33,392 bases of DNA from Burkholderiales bacterium (GCA_028872015.1 JAGWLO010000042.1:1-33392), one strand, 5' to 3'. Positions 24,397 through 32,796 are shown, counted from the first letter of the stretch. The notes: generated by a model not told the origin, from the sequence alone. Numbers and translations: made by a program.

Positions 24397-25499
24397 GGCT
24401 GGGGCCTCAGGGCACCGGACGTCGCACCGGGCATGGGTTCGTCGAGGGGGTCGGCGGGGCGCTGGTCGAGCAGCCGGTCGGTGATCGCACCACCGATCCA
24501 CATCGCGCACAGCGTGATCCACGAGGTGATCGTGAACACCGAGGCGCCGGACAGCCCGGCACCCACGGCGCAGCCGCCGGCCAGCATGCCGCCGAAGCCC
24601 ATCAGCAGCGCGCCGAACAGGTAGCGCCGCATGCCGGAGCCGCCCTGGAAACCCTCGAGCTTGAGCTCGCCGAACGCCGCAGCGGCGATGAACGCGCCGA
24701 GAAAGACGCCAGGGACGAGCCCGAGATCGAAGGTGACCGACTGGTCGCTGACGAACAGCACCCGCGACAGCACCTCGGCCGATGGACCGGTGAAGCTCAG
24801 CGACTGCACCGGATGGACATCGAACGAGAGCTTGGACACGGCGTAGGTGAACCACCAGCCGGCCGCGATGGTGAGCCCGACGCCGATCGCGCCTGCCCAG
24901 CCCCAGACCGGCACGCGCTGACGCCGCGACCAGATCACCGCGGCCGCCAGCCAGACCGCCCCGAGCGCCAGCGCGCCGCCATGGCCGATGCCGGTCCGGA
25001 CCACGAGATCGCGCGGGGCACCCCCTTCCACGGTCCACCAGGCCGACACGGTCTCGCGCAAGGGCGCCAGCGCGCCGGTGAGCGCCGCCTGCGAGGCGAC
25101 GGCGAACACCAAGCCCGAGATCACCGAGCGCAGGTTGCCCTGGCCGGCCAGGATCAGCAGTCGGCTCGCGCAGCCGCGCGACAGGATCATGCCGACCCCG
25201 AACAGCAGGCCGCCGATGGCCGCGCCCGAGAGGCTGCCACGGGCGGCGATCTGGCGCGCGTCGCTGGCGTCGAACAGGCCCGCCAGCACCAGCGCCTGCG
25301 TCGCCATGACCGCGGTCGCGAAGGCGAACAGCCAGACCGTGAGCTTGCCGCCCGTGTGGTTGCGTGCGAACTCGATCACCGCCGAGCGCAGGCAAAAGCG
25401 GGAGCGCTGGCCGAGAAAGCCGAACGCTGCGCCGATGAGGACGCCCGCCAGCAACAGCGTCCGGCTCTCGCCCAGCCGATCAATGACCGCTTCGAGCAT
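24393..25499 (-). CDS. YeeE/YedE-family (DUF395) sulfur-compound transporter
   Basis: The 368-aa integral membrane protein has about nine to ten hydrophobic segments and an internal two-fold repeat. Conserved cysteines are visible at 36 (GQRSRFCLRSA), 110 (MILSRGCASRL) and 310 (MLAGGCAVGAGLSG). They match the cysteines that pass thiosulfate through the channel in the studied homologue TsuA. The family imports thiosulfate or sulfur-bearing ligands. It lies 12 bases after the DsrE-like gene and overlaps the SoxH-like gene, so it belongs to the soxB transcript. Confidence 0.92.
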   Translation of the reverse strand: MLEAVIDRLGESRTLLLAGVLIGAAFGFLGQRSRFCLRSAVIEFARNHTGGKLTVWLFAFATAVMATQALVLAGLFDASDARQIAARGSLSGAAIGGLLFGVGMILSRGCASRLLILAGQGNLRSVISGLVFAVASQAALTGALAPLRETVSAWWTVEGGAPRDLVVRTGIGHGGALALGAVWLAAAVIWSRRQRVPVWGWAGAIGVGLTIAAGWWFTYAVSKLSFDVHPVQSLSFTGPSAEVLSRVLFVSDQSVTFDLGLVPGVFLGAFIAAAAFGELKLEGFQGGSGMRRYLFGALLMGFGGMLAGGCAVGAGLSGASVFTITSWITLCAMWIGGAITDRLLDQRPADPLDEPMPGATSGALRPQP

Positions 25500-25511
25500 G
25501 GCGCGTCCGCA

Positions 25512-25946
25512 TCAAGGCTTGAGGTAGGCGTAGCCCTGGCGTTGCAGCTGCGTGATGCGCACGACGCCCGAGGGCACGAAGTCCGCCTCCTCGATGAACT
25601 GCTCCTTCTTCAGCCCGCGCGATTTCAGCGTCAGCTCGCAGACCTCGAAGCTCACGCCGCGGCTGCGCAGCGCCGACACCGGGCCGGCGTAGGCGCTGCC
25701 GTTGCGGTCCTTGGCGCCTTCGAGCAGGAAGTCGACGCCCTCGGCGTGCGCCACCACCACGATCTTGGTGCCGGGCTCGGTGTCGAGCTGGTTGCGCATG
25801 TTGCGCAGCGCGGCCAGGGCCTGGTGCGCGGCATCGTCGATGTGGTAGACCACCTTGTCCTGGGCCTGCGCGGCGCCGGGCGCGGTGGCCAGCAGGGCCG
25901 CGCTGGCCAGGGCCAGCGCCAGCGACAGGAAGGTGCGGATGCGCAT
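25512..25946 (-). CDS. Exported DsrE-like protein (Sec signal)
   Basis: The 144-aa protein starts at ATG 25946 after GAGGAG. A Sec signal covers residues about 1-28 (ATAPGAAQAQD). The mature part, KVVYHIDDAAHQALAALRNMRNQL, KIVVVAHAEGVDFLL, SFEVCELTLKSRGL with the single Cys103, and PSGVVRITQLQRQGYAYLKP, has the DsrE-like fold. It is clearly paralogous to the protein at 20320: same Cys position relative to the end and a shared GYAYLKP/GWAYIRP terminus. Such proteins are common in sox loci next to YeeE and may hold sulfane sulfur in the periplasm; the exact job is unknown. Confidence 0.9.
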   Translation of the reverse strand: MRIRTFLSLALALASAALLATAPGAAQAQDKVVYHIDDAAHQALAALRNMRNQLDTEPGTKIVVVAHAEGVDFLLEGAKDRNGSAYAGPVSALRSRGVSFEVCELTLKSRGLKKEQFIEEADFVPSGVVRITQLQRQGYAYLKP

Positions 25947-25971
25947 CAGGGTCTCCTCGAGGTTCGGCCCG

Positions 25972-26007
25972 GGTGGATTCGGCGGTGGATTCGGCGGTGG
26001 ATTCGGC
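25972..26007. repeat. Tandem repeat, 3 x 12 bp (GGTGGATTCGGC)
   Basis: Three exact copies of GGTGGATTCGGC lie within the 98-bp gap between the soxB stop and the dsrE-like start. No coding function is evident. The array is upstream of the dsrE-like ribosome site and would be transcribed as leader RNA. Confidence 0.9.
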
Positions 26008-26044
26008 GGAGTGGCGGCGGGTGCAGGCGGGTGGCGGGTGGCGA

Positions 26045-27790
26045 TCAGCCGCCCGGCACCATGCCCGGGTTGCCCGCCATGCCCACCAGGCCTGGGGTGT
26101 TGATGCGGCGCGGGCGCACATGGCCGCCAGGCTGGGCCTTGAGCCAGGACTCGACCACCTCCCACACCGGCACGTTGCCGGGCGCGGTGCGCGCGGCCTC
26201 GGCCACCGGCGCCCAGCCGGCCACCTTGTACTGGCGGTCGGCCTCGATGGGCTTGCCGTTGAGCTGCATCGCGCTGATGCGCCGGCCCATCGCCTGGTCG
26301 GGGCTGCAGGTGTACTGCAGGCCACCCACGCGCACCATGTCGCCGCCCTGCTGGTAGTACGGGTCGGGGTTGAAGAGGTTGTCGGCCACGTCCTCGAGCA
26401 CGGTCTTGATGGTGGTGCCGCTCATCTCGGTGACGGTGGCGTAGGGGTAGGTGATGGCCAGCTGGTCCATCATGCCCTCGCGCGTGATGGCCTCGCCCGG
26501 CAGCAGGCTGGTGCCCCAACGGAAGCCGGGGCTGAAGGCGATCTCGGCGCCCTGCACGTCCATCAGCGCGTCGCACACCAGCTGGTCCCAGCTGCCATTG
26601 AAGTTGCCGCGGCGGTACAGCAGGCCGTCGGTCACGGCCAGCTTCTCGGCCAGACGGGCCTCGTAGGGCGCCCGTACCCGGGTGATCAGCGCTTCCATCT
26701 CGGGGTCGGCGACGATCTGGTTGGCGAACACCGGCAGCAGGCGGTAGCGGTAGTCGACGAGCCGGCCGCCCTTGACATCGAAGTCCATCACGCCCAGGAA
26801 CTTGCCGTTGCTGCCGGCGTTGGTGACCAGCGTCTTGCCGCCGGGGTTGGCCACGGCGATCGCCACCGGCACGCCATCGTGCGTGTGGCCGCCCAGGATG
26901 GCATCGATGCCGCGCACGCGGCCGGCCATCTTCAGGTCGACGTCCATGCCGTTGTGCGACAGCACCACCACCAGCTGCGCGCCCTGCGCCCGCACCGCGT
27001 CCACCGTCTTCTGCATCCGCTCGTCCTGGATGCCGAAGGTCCAGTCGGCCACCATGTAGCGCGGGTTGGCGATCGGGGTGTACGGGAAGGCCTGGCCGAT
27101 GATGGCCACCGACACGCCGTTGATGTTGCGCATCACGTGCGACTTGAACACCGGGTCACCGAAGTCGGCGGTCTGGATGTTCTGGGCGATGAACTCGATG
27201 CGGCCTTTGAAGTCCCGCTCGACGATCTGCTTGACGCGGTCCTGGCCGTAGGTGAATTCCCAGTGGCCGGTCATCACGTCCACGCCCAGCAGCTTGGCCG
27301 CGTCGACCATGTCCTGCGCGTTCGTCCACAGCGAAGTGGCCGAGCCCTGCCAGGTGTCGCCGCCGTCCAGCAGCAAGGCGCCCGGCCGCCCGGCCCGCAG
27401 CTGCTTGACCAGTGCCGCGAGCTGCGCAAAGCCGCCCAGCCGGCCGTAGCGGCGCGCCGCCTGCTCGAAGTCGAGGCAGGTGTAGGCATGGGCCTGCGCC
27501 GAGCCCGGGCGCAGGCCGGCGGCCTTCAACAGCGTGTCGCCCACCAGGTGCGGCCACTGGCCGCGCATGCCGGCCACGCCCAGGTTGACGCTGGGCTCGC
27601 GGAAGTACACCGGCTTGAGCTGCGCGTGGCAGTCGGTCATGTGCAGCAGCGAGACGTTGCCGAACGGCGGCAGCTCGTACAGCCCCTGCTGCGCACGGGC
27701 CGCGTCGGCCTCGGCCCAGCGGCCCAGACCGAGGCCCGCGGCCGAGGCCGCGCCCAGCACCTGCAGGAACTCGCGCTTGGATAGATTCAT
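26045..27790 (-). CDS. soxB: SoxB, sulfate thiol esterase of the Sox system
   Basis: The 581-aa periplasmic dimanganese hydrolase releases sulfate from the SoxY-bound cysteine S-thiosulfonate. It belongs to the 5'-nucleotidase-like metallophosphoesterase fold: HMTDCHAQLKPVYFREPS (about 50-67), LLLDGGDTWQGSATSLWT, MTGHWEFTYG, VLSHNGMDVD and LGGHTHDGVP supply the metal ligands. The C-terminal domain has AEIAFSPGFRWGTSLLPG and ATVTEMSGTTIK. Length and motifs are standard for SoxB. The export signal reads MNLSKREFLQVLGAASAAGL, with Lys-Arg in place of the usual twin arginine. It is separated from soxX by a 73-bp gap holding an intrinsic terminator. Confidence 0.98.
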   Translation of the reverse strand: MNLSKREFLQVLGAASAAGLGLGRWAEADAARAQQGLYELPPFGNVSLLHMTDCHAQLKPVYFREPSVNLGVAGMRGQWPHLVGDTLLKAAGLRPGSAQAHAYTCLDFEQAARRYGRLGGFAQLAALVKQLRAGRPGALLLDGGDTWQGSATSLWTNAQDMVDAAKLLGVDVMTGHWEFTYGQDRVKQIVERDFKGRIEFIAQNIQTADFGDPVFKSHVMRNINGVSVAIIGQAFPYTPIANPRYMVADWTFGIQDERMQKTVDAVRAQGAQLVVVLSHNGMDVDLKMAGRVRGIDAILGGHTHDGVPVAIAVANPGGKTLVTNAGSNGKFLGVMDFDVKGGRLVDYRYRLLPVFANQIVADPEMEALITRVRAPYEARLAEKLAVTDGLLYRRGNFNGSWDQLVCDALMDVQGAEIAFSPGFRWGTSLLPGEAITREGMMDQLAITYPYATVTEMSGTTIKTVLEDVADNLFNPDPYYQQGGDMVRVGGLQYTCSPDQAMGRRISAMQLNGKPIEADRQYKVAGWAPVAEAARTAPGNVPVWEVVESWLKAQPGGHVRPRRINTPGLVGMAGNPGMVPGG

Positions 27791-27819
27791 GATTCAGCAA
27801 TCAATGATATTTCAGCGGC

Positions 27820-27843
27820 AAAAAAGCCCGCCCCCGGGCGGGC
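27820..27843 (-). terminator. Intrinsic terminator between soxX and soxB
   Basis: Read leftward, GCCCGCC-CGGG-GGCGGGC forms a 7-bp all-GC stem with a four-base loop, followed at once by six T residues. It lies 20 bases beyond the soxX stop and 29 bases before the soxB ATG. It should end most transcripts from soxCDYZAX, so soxB may need readthrough or its own promoter. The short gap beyond it (27791-27819) is AT-rich but has no clear -35/-10 pair. Confidence 0.85.
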
Positions 27844-27863
27844 CGTGGCCGACGGCGGCGGCC

Positions 27864-28511
27864 TCACTGGTTCACGGGCGACTTCGGGTCGAGCAGCAGC
27901 GCCATCAGGTTCTTCAGCTGCGCCTCGTCCAGGATGCCGGCGTGGCCGAAGCGCGGCATCGTCGAGCAGGCGTTGTAGGCCTTGGCGTTGTACAGCTTGG
28001 CCCAGGTGTAGGCCACCACGGGCTGGGCGGTGGGGCTGGCGGGGTCGGTCACGCCGCGTGTCTTGCCGTAGTGGTACAGGCTGGGGCCGATGGTGCCGTA
28101 GGAGATCTCGGCGGCGCTGATCTGGTGGCAGTTGTAGCAGCTGCCGCCGTTGGCCGAAGGCGCGGTGGACTTGTCGGACCAGCTCATGCCCTTGCCGTCC
28201 TGCGCCAGCTTCTCGCCCGCCTTCCAGTCGCCGAGGTACTGGCCATCGGCCGGCAGCCTGACGGTCTTCAGGTTGGCCGCCTGCAGGGCCTGCGCCTGCG
28301 CCTCGGGCAGCGGTGCGCCGGCGGCCTGGGAGCAGGCGGCGTCGGTCGCGTCCTGCTGCAGGCGGTCGACCTTGGCGATGCCCTTGTCGCTGAACGACGC
28401 GGCCATCATCTGCCGGAACAGGGCGTCGACGTCGGGCTGGGGCGCCGGCGTGGCGCAACCCACCAGCGCCACGGCCACGGCGCCGGCGGTCAGAAGTTTC
28501 TTGTGTCGCAC
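27864..28511 (-). CDS. soxX: SoxX, cytochrome c subunit of SoxXA
   Basis: The 215-aa protein starts at GTG 28511 behind AGGAG. The signal ends in a lipobox ALVGC (Cys19), so it is probably an outer-membrane-directed lipoprotein. One heme motif CYNCH (125-129) and the axial Met in STMPRFGH (Met185) lie in a class I cytochrome domain, with TIGPSLYHYGKTRG as in SoxX. About 100 residues precede the heme site, the longer SoxX form. With SoxA it couples thiosulfate oxidatively to SoxY. It lies 14 bases after soxA. Confidence 0.95.
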   Translation of the reverse strand: MRHKKLLTAGAVAVALVGCATPAPQPDVDALFRQMMAASFSDKGIAKVDRLQQDATDAACSQAAGAPLPEAQAQALQAANLKTVRLPADGQYLGDWKAGEKLAQDGKGMSWSDKSTAPSANGGSCYNCHQISAAEISYGTIGPSLYHYGKTRGVTDPASPTAQPVVAYTWAKLYNAKAYNACSTMPRFGHAGILDEAQLKNLMALLLDPKSPVNQ

Positions 28512-28525
28512 GGGCGGGCTCCTGG

Positions 28526-29344
28526 TCAGCGCTTCAGGGCGGGCGCGATCGACTTGGCGCCCTGGGCGTTGACGCCCATGTAGACACCGAGCGCGATCGT
28601 CACTTCGGAGGCATAGCCCGGGTAGGGCATGCGCTGCTGGCGGAAGCAGTCGTTCAGCCGCCGCTGCATGCCCCAGAGCTCGCCGTTGCTCACGCGGTAG
28701 GCGGGCCAGGCCGCGAAGCCCACGCCGTCGCCCGGGTTCTTGGTGAGGTTGGGCAGGTCTTGCAGGCGCACGCGCTTGCCGTCGCTGGCGTGGCACGAGG
28801 CACAGGAGAAATCCATCGGCCCGCCGCGGAAGAAGAAGGCGCGGCGGCCGAGCTCGTACATCAGCCGCTCCTGCGCCTGCCCCTGCGGCACGTCGATGCG
28901 CTGGCCGGCCGACTCGCTGGCGACGTAGGCCACGAGCGACTCCATCGTCTTCTGCTCGCCCTGCCCGAACGGCGTCTTGGCGATGGCCGCGGCGTCGAAG
29001 CCCTGCAGCGTCTGCATGCAGGTGAGCAGGCGCGACTCCATGTCCTGCACCCGGCCGGTGTCCGCAAAGTAGCGCGGCAGGTGGACGAAGGCGCCCTTCA
29101 CCACGCCCGGGCCCAGGCCCAGGTCGCAGCGCTCCAGGCTGGCGTGCTTGGGACCGCGCGCGGTCTTCCACAGCGCCTCGCCCTTGGCCTCGTACAGCTC
29201 GGCCGGGTTGCCGTCGGCCAGCATCGCGCGGTACTCGGCGATGCCTTCGGCGGCCGACGGGGCGGGGGTGGTCGGGGCCTGCGCCCAGGCCGGCGCCGCG
29301 GCGGTCAGCGCAAGCGCCACCGCCAGGACAGGAATGTTGTTCAT
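28526..29344 (-). CDS. soxA: SoxA, catalytic cytochrome c subunit of SoxXA
   Basis: The 272-aa periplasmic protein has a Sec signal (1-21, APAWAQA) and one heme site, CASCH (181-185). In place of an N-terminal second heme it has Cys73 and Cys109, which fits the monoheme SoxA class where these form a disulfide. The active-site cysteine that ligates heme as a persulfide is Cys233 in QRRLNDCFRQQRMPYPGYAS. SoxXA starts the cycle by forming the S-thiosulfonate on SoxY. GAGGAGGAGA precedes the ATG. It lies 31 bases after soxZ. Confidence 0.97.
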   Translation of the reverse strand: MNNIPVLAVALALTAAAPAWAQAPTTPAPSAAEGIAEYRAMLADGNPAELYEAKGEALWKTARGPKHASLERCDLGLGPGVVKGAFVHLPRYFADTGRVQDMESRLLTCMQTLQGFDAAAIAKTPFGQGEQKTMESLVAYVASESAGQRIDVPQGQAQERLMYELGRRAFFFRGGPMDFSCASCHASDGKRVRLQDLPNLTKNPGDGVGFAAWPAYRVSNGELWGMQRRLNDCFRQQRMPYPGYASEVTIALGVYMGVNAQGAKSIAPALKR

Positions 29345-29375
29345 GGTCTCCTCCTCGGGGCCGTGCCGCGTCGAC

Positions 29376-29687
29376 TCAGGACACGGTGGCGTCGTCGGTG
29401 CGGGTCTCGCCGTGGTTGTCTTTCCAGGTGATGGTGATCTTGTCACCGGCCTTGCCGCCCTTGATCTTGAACTGCAGGAAGGGGTTCTTGGCCACCGACG
29501 GCCCCCACTGGGCCGTGAGCACGGTCTTGCCGTTGAGCTGCGCGGTGACGTCCTGGATGAACCAGGGCGGCACCAGCTTGCCGTTGGCGTCCTTGCGGTA
29601 GCCGGTTTCCATCTCGTGCGCCATCAGGACACGGACGGTGGTGCCGTCGGCGGCGGCCTGGGCGCGGATGCGCATGGGATCGGGCAT
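29376..29687 (-). CDS. soxZ: SoxZ, partner of the SoxYZ sulfur carrier
   Basis: The 103-aa cytoplasm-made protein has no signal peptide and is presumably exported bound to SoxY through the latter's Tat signal. The immunoglobulin-like fold sequence is typical: VRVLMAHEMETGYRKDANGKLVPPWFIQDVTAQLNGKTVLTAQWGPSVAKNPFLQFKIKGGKAGDKITITWKDN. GGAGAAAA precedes the ATG. It lies 51 bases after soxY. The wild-type length is about 100 residues, so it is complete. Confidence 0.97.
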   Translation of the reverse strand: MPDPMRIRAQAAADGTTVRVLMAHEMETGYRKDANGKLVPPWFIQDVTAQLNGKTVLTAQWGPSVAKNPFLQFKIKGGKAGDKITITWKDNHGETRTDDATVS

Positions 29688-29738
29688 GGTCTTTTCTCCG
29701 GAATATTGGCTGGGCGTGGCGGCTCGGGGTGGGCAGGC

Positions 29739-30206
29739 TCAGCCGCCGCAGCCCCCCAGCGTGACCTTCACTTCCTTGGCGGCGTAGAGCACGCGGCCGT
29801 CCTTCATCATCGCCACGGCGTAGACGTTGGACGACTGGCCCATCTTGACCCGGGTCGAGAAGCTGGGCTCGATGGCGTCGTTGACGTCGAAGGCCGCCGA
29901 CAGCAGCGCCGGGTTCTTCTCGACCAGCAGCAGCATGCGCGCCACGCCGGGCAGGCTGGTGGCGGCACCCACAGGCACCACGGCGCCGTTCTCGGCGATG
30001 TCGGGGCCGGTGATGGTGACGTCGGGGCTGGCCACGGGCGTGCCGCCGCCCAGGGCCTTCATCAGCTCGGGCATGGTCTTGGCGTCGAAGGCCGCCTTGT
30101 TCCAGTCGGCGGCCTGGGCCGCGGCCACGCCGGGCAGCAGGCCCAGCGCGGCCAGCATGCCTGCGACGTGGGCCGAGCGGGCGAGCATCTCGCGTCGGGT
30201 CTGCAT
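29739..30206 (-). CDS. soxY: SoxY, covalent sulfur-carrier subunit
   Basis: The 155-aa protein carries a twin-arginine signal (QTRREMLARSAHVAGMLAALGLLPGVAAAQA) and ends exactly in GGCGG, the swinging arm whose Cys153 holds the thiosulfate-derived sulfur during the Sox cycle. The middle has the usual IAENGAVVPVGAATSLPGVARMLLLVEKNP and a beta-sandwich. AAAGGAG stands 6 bases before the ATG. The 81-bp gap to soxD is AT-rich for this DNA, which might hold an internal promoter, though I cannot place -35 and -10 boxes with confidence. Confidence 0.98.
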   Translation of the reverse strand: MQTRREMLARSAHVAGMLAALGLLPGVAAAQAADWNKAAFDAKTMPELMKALGGGTPVASPDVTITGPDIAENGAVVPVGAATSLPGVARMLLLVEKNPALLSAAFDVNDAIEPSFSTRVKMGQSSNVYAVAMMKDGRVLYAAKEVKVTLGGCGG

Positions 30207-30287
30207 GGAAATCTCCTTTATCTGTCTATGCTAATGAAGCAAAAAGAAACCGCGATGGGTGCGTTCCCTAACAGGCCGGCGCGCACC

Positions 30288-31454
30288 TCAGGGCGGGGCG
30301 CCGGCGGCCAGCCAGCGGGCGATGGTCTGGGCATCGGCGTCGCTCAGGGACTGGGGCGGCATCGGTATCGGGCCCCACAGCCCGCTGCCGCCGCTGTGGA
30401 TCTTGCCGGCCAGGTAGGCCACCGCGTCGGGGCGCGATGCGTACTTGCGAGCTACCTCGCGCAGCGCCGGGCCCACCCGCTTCGAATCCACGGCATGGCA
30501 GGCCGTGCAGTGGTGCTGGCTCAGCAAGGCCAGCGCCGCGGCGGCGGCGGGCGACGCCGGGCCGGCCGCCGATGCCGAACTCGCGGCCGGCCCGGCCGCG
30601 GCCGCCTGCGTCATCTGCTCGTCCACCGCCGCTTCGAGCGCCTGCGCGGCCTGCAGCGTGGCCGGCGGCGGCCGGCTCGTGTCCGCGCCCAGCTGCGCCC
30701 CCACCAGGCGGTTCTGCTGCGCCAGGTTGCCGTGCGCGTTGCGCGCGAAGTCGGGCAGGAAGGAAGCCACCACGGGCAGCGCGGCGCAGTTCGTCATGCA
30801 GGCCACGGCGTGCACGTCGGGCCGGCCGCCGTTGCCCATGCCCCGGCCGGGCCACAGGCCGTGGTCGGTGGTCATGCCGTTGCGGTTGGGCATGCGCTGC
30901 TGCACCTGGGCGATGTTGGTGTTGGACAGCGTGAAGTTGTCGGGCACCACGTTGGCCAGGTTCAGCATGTAGGCCAGCAGCGCATACACCTGGTCGGGCG
31001 AGAGCGACTTCGGCGCGGTCCAGGGCATGGCGCGGCGGATGTAGTCCCACAGCGTGGACACCGTGGCCACCTTCATGATCGTCGTGCGGCCCGGGTAGGC
31101 CGGGTCGAGCAGGCGCGCCACGTGCCCCGTCTTCACGTCGTCGGCGGTGGTGCCGCCCACCAGCGGCGTGAAGACCTGGTTGGCCTCGCCGAACGAGCCG
31201 TGGCAGGTGGAGCACTTGGCTTCCCAGAGATCGCCGCCCTGGGCCACCGAGCCCGAGCCCGGGGGCAGGCCCTTGAAGTCGGGCCGCACGTCGATGTCCC
31301 AGGCCTGCACCTCCTGCGGCGTGGCGGGGCGGCCGATGCCCGCGTAGCTGGGGGTTTGCCGGCCGGCGGCCGGCCCGGTGGCACCGGCGGCCCCGGCGGT
31401 CAGCAGCGCGGCGACGGCGACGGCGCCCAGGCCTGCCTTACGAAAGCTGGACAT
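30288..31454 (-). CDS. soxD: SoxD, diheme cytochrome c of sulfane dehydrogenase SoxCD
   Basis: The 388-aa protein has a signal peptide (1-25) and two heme motifs, CSTCH (81-85) and CTACH in SQHHCTACHAVDSKRVGP (about 315-319). It contains the SoxD-typical WDIDVRPDFKGLPPGSGSV and LWPGRGMGNGGRPDVHAVACMTNC segments. An Ala-rich linker of about 50 residues joins the domains. It takes six electrons from SoxC during oxidation of SoxY-bound sulfane sulfur. Its start overlaps the soxC stop by 17 bases, indicating coupled translation. Confidence 0.96.
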   Translation of the reverse strand: MSSFRKAGLGAVAVAALLTAGAAGATGPAAGRQTPSYAGIGRPATPQEVQAWDIDVRPDFKGLPPGSGSVAQGGDLWEAKCSTCHGSFGEANQVFTPLVGGTTADDVKTGHVARLLDPAYPGRTTIMKVATVSTLWDYIRRAMPWTAPKSLSPDQVYALLAYMLNLANVVPDNFTLSNTNIAQVQQRMPNRNGMTTDHGLWPGRGMGNGGRPDVHAVACMTNCAALPVVASFLPDFARNAHGNLAQQNRLVGAQLGADTSRPPPATLQAAQALEAAVDEQMTQAAAAGPAASSASAAGPASPAAAAALALLSQHHCTACHAVDSKRVGPALREVARKYASRPDAVAYLAGKIHSGGSGLWGPIPMPPQSLSDADAQTIARWLAAGAPP

Positions 31455-32796
31455 TCTTCACCTCCCCGCTCTCCTGCACGAGCCAGGTCTGGATCGCGTT
31501 GTTGTGGTAGATCGAGCGCTTGCCGCGCACCGCGCGCAGCTGGCGGTAGTTCGGCTGCACGTAGCCGGTCTCGTCCATCGCCCGGCTCTGCACCAGCGCC
31601 GGCTTGCCGTCCCACACCCAGTCCAGGCTGAAGCGCGTCAGGCACTTGGGCATCACCGGGCCCTGCAGCCGGGCCGTGCGCCAGTTGCGCCCGCCATCGA
31701 CCGACACGTCCACGCGCTGGACCTTGCCGCGGCCCGACCACGCCAGGCCGTTGAGGCTGTAGTACCCCTTGTCGAGCAGCACCTGCCCGCCCGAGGGCGT
31801 GGTGATGACGCTCTTGCATTCCTGGGTGCTCGTGTACTGGCGGTGCTGGCCGTCCGGCATGAGGTCGATGTAGTGCACCGCCTCGTCCTTGGTCGCGTAG
31901 GGCATGTCGCCCACCTCGACCCGGCGCAGGTACTTGACCCAGCTCACGCCCTGCACGCCCGGCACCACCAGGCGCAGCGGGTAGCCGTTCTCGGGCCGCA
32001 GCATCTCGCCGTTCTGGCCGTAGGCCACCAGCACCTCGCCGCTCTCGACCAACTCCATCGGGATGGTCCGCGTCATGCTCGAGCCGTCGGCGCCTTCGGC
32101 CAGCAGGTAGCGACCGCGCTTGTAGTCGGCGCCGGCCCGGTCGAGCAGCAGCTTCAGCGGCACGCCGGTGAACTCGCTGCAGCTGAGCATGCCGTGCGTG
32201 TACTGGCAGGTGGGCACCGCGACGTTGCCCCACTCCACCGCGGTGTTGGCGCCGCACTCGATGAAGTGGAAGCGGCTCACCGCGGGCAGCCGCATCAGCT
32301 CGTCCATGGTGTACACCATCGGCTGCTTCAGGATCTTGTCGTCCGAGCCGTTGATCATGAAGCGGTGCCGGGACGGATCGATGTCCCACCAGCCCTGGTG
32401 GTGGCGCTCGAAGTGCAGGCCGCTGGGCGTGATGATGCCGAACAGCGACTGCAGCGGGCAGAACGACACCGATGCCTGCGGCACCTGCGTCAGCCCCGGG
32501 CTCGGCCGGCGCTGGATGTTCTTCTCCCACTTCGACGGCAGCCCGTAGCCGGTGGCCGCCACGGGCTGGCCGAGTCCGGTCGAGTGCGCCGGCAGCTTCA
32601 GGATGGCCGGATCGCCGGCGCCGACATCGGCGGCCGCGCCCGAGGCCACCGTGCCCACCGCGCCGGCGCCCATCGCCAGTGCCTTGCCCATGAAGATGCG
32701 CCGCGCCTTGCGCGCCTGCTCGAGCAACGCAGGCGACAACTGCCCTTCGGGCGCCTTCAGGATGCGCCCCGACATTTGCGGCTTTGCACTCGACAT
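31438..32796 (-). CDS. soxC: SoxC, molybdenum subunit of sulfane dehydrogenase SoxCD
   Basis: The 452-aa enzyme is a sulfite-oxidase-family molybdoprotein. A Tat-like signal (KARRIFMGKALAMGAGAVG) begins near residue 30, after a cytoplasmic leader usual for SoxC. The Mo-ligand Cys is in FHFIECGANTAVEWGN, followed by TCQYTHGMLSCSEFTGVPL. SRHRFMINGSDDKILKQPMVYTMDELMRLPAVSRF and NGYPLRLVVPGVQGVSWVKYLRR mark the rest of the domain. With SoxD it allows complete oxidation of thiosulfate to sulfate. It is the first structural gene, 46 bases after the ArsR regulator. Confidence 0.97.
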   Translation of the reverse strand: MSSAKPQMSGRILKAPEGQLSPALLEQARKARRIFMGKALAMGAGAVGTVASGAAADVGAGDPAILKLPAHSTGLGQPVAATGYGLPSKWEKNIQRRPSPGLTQVPQASVSFCPLQSLFGIITPSGLHFERHHQGWWDIDPSRHRFMINGSDDKILKQPMVYTMDELMRLPAVSRFHFIECGANTAVEWGNVAVPTCQYTHGMLSCSEFTGVPLKLLLDRAGADYKRGRYLLAEGADGSSMTRTIPMELVESGEVLVAYGQNGEMLRPENGYPLRLVVPGVQGVSWVKYLRRVEVGDMPYATKDEAVHYIDLMPDGQHRQYTSTQECKSVITTPSGGQVLLDKGYYSLNGLAWSGRGKVQRVDVSVDGGRNWRTARLQGPVMPKCLTRFSLDWVWDGKPALVQSRAMDETGYVQPNYRQLRAVRGKRSIYHNNAIQTWLVQESGEVKNVQLS

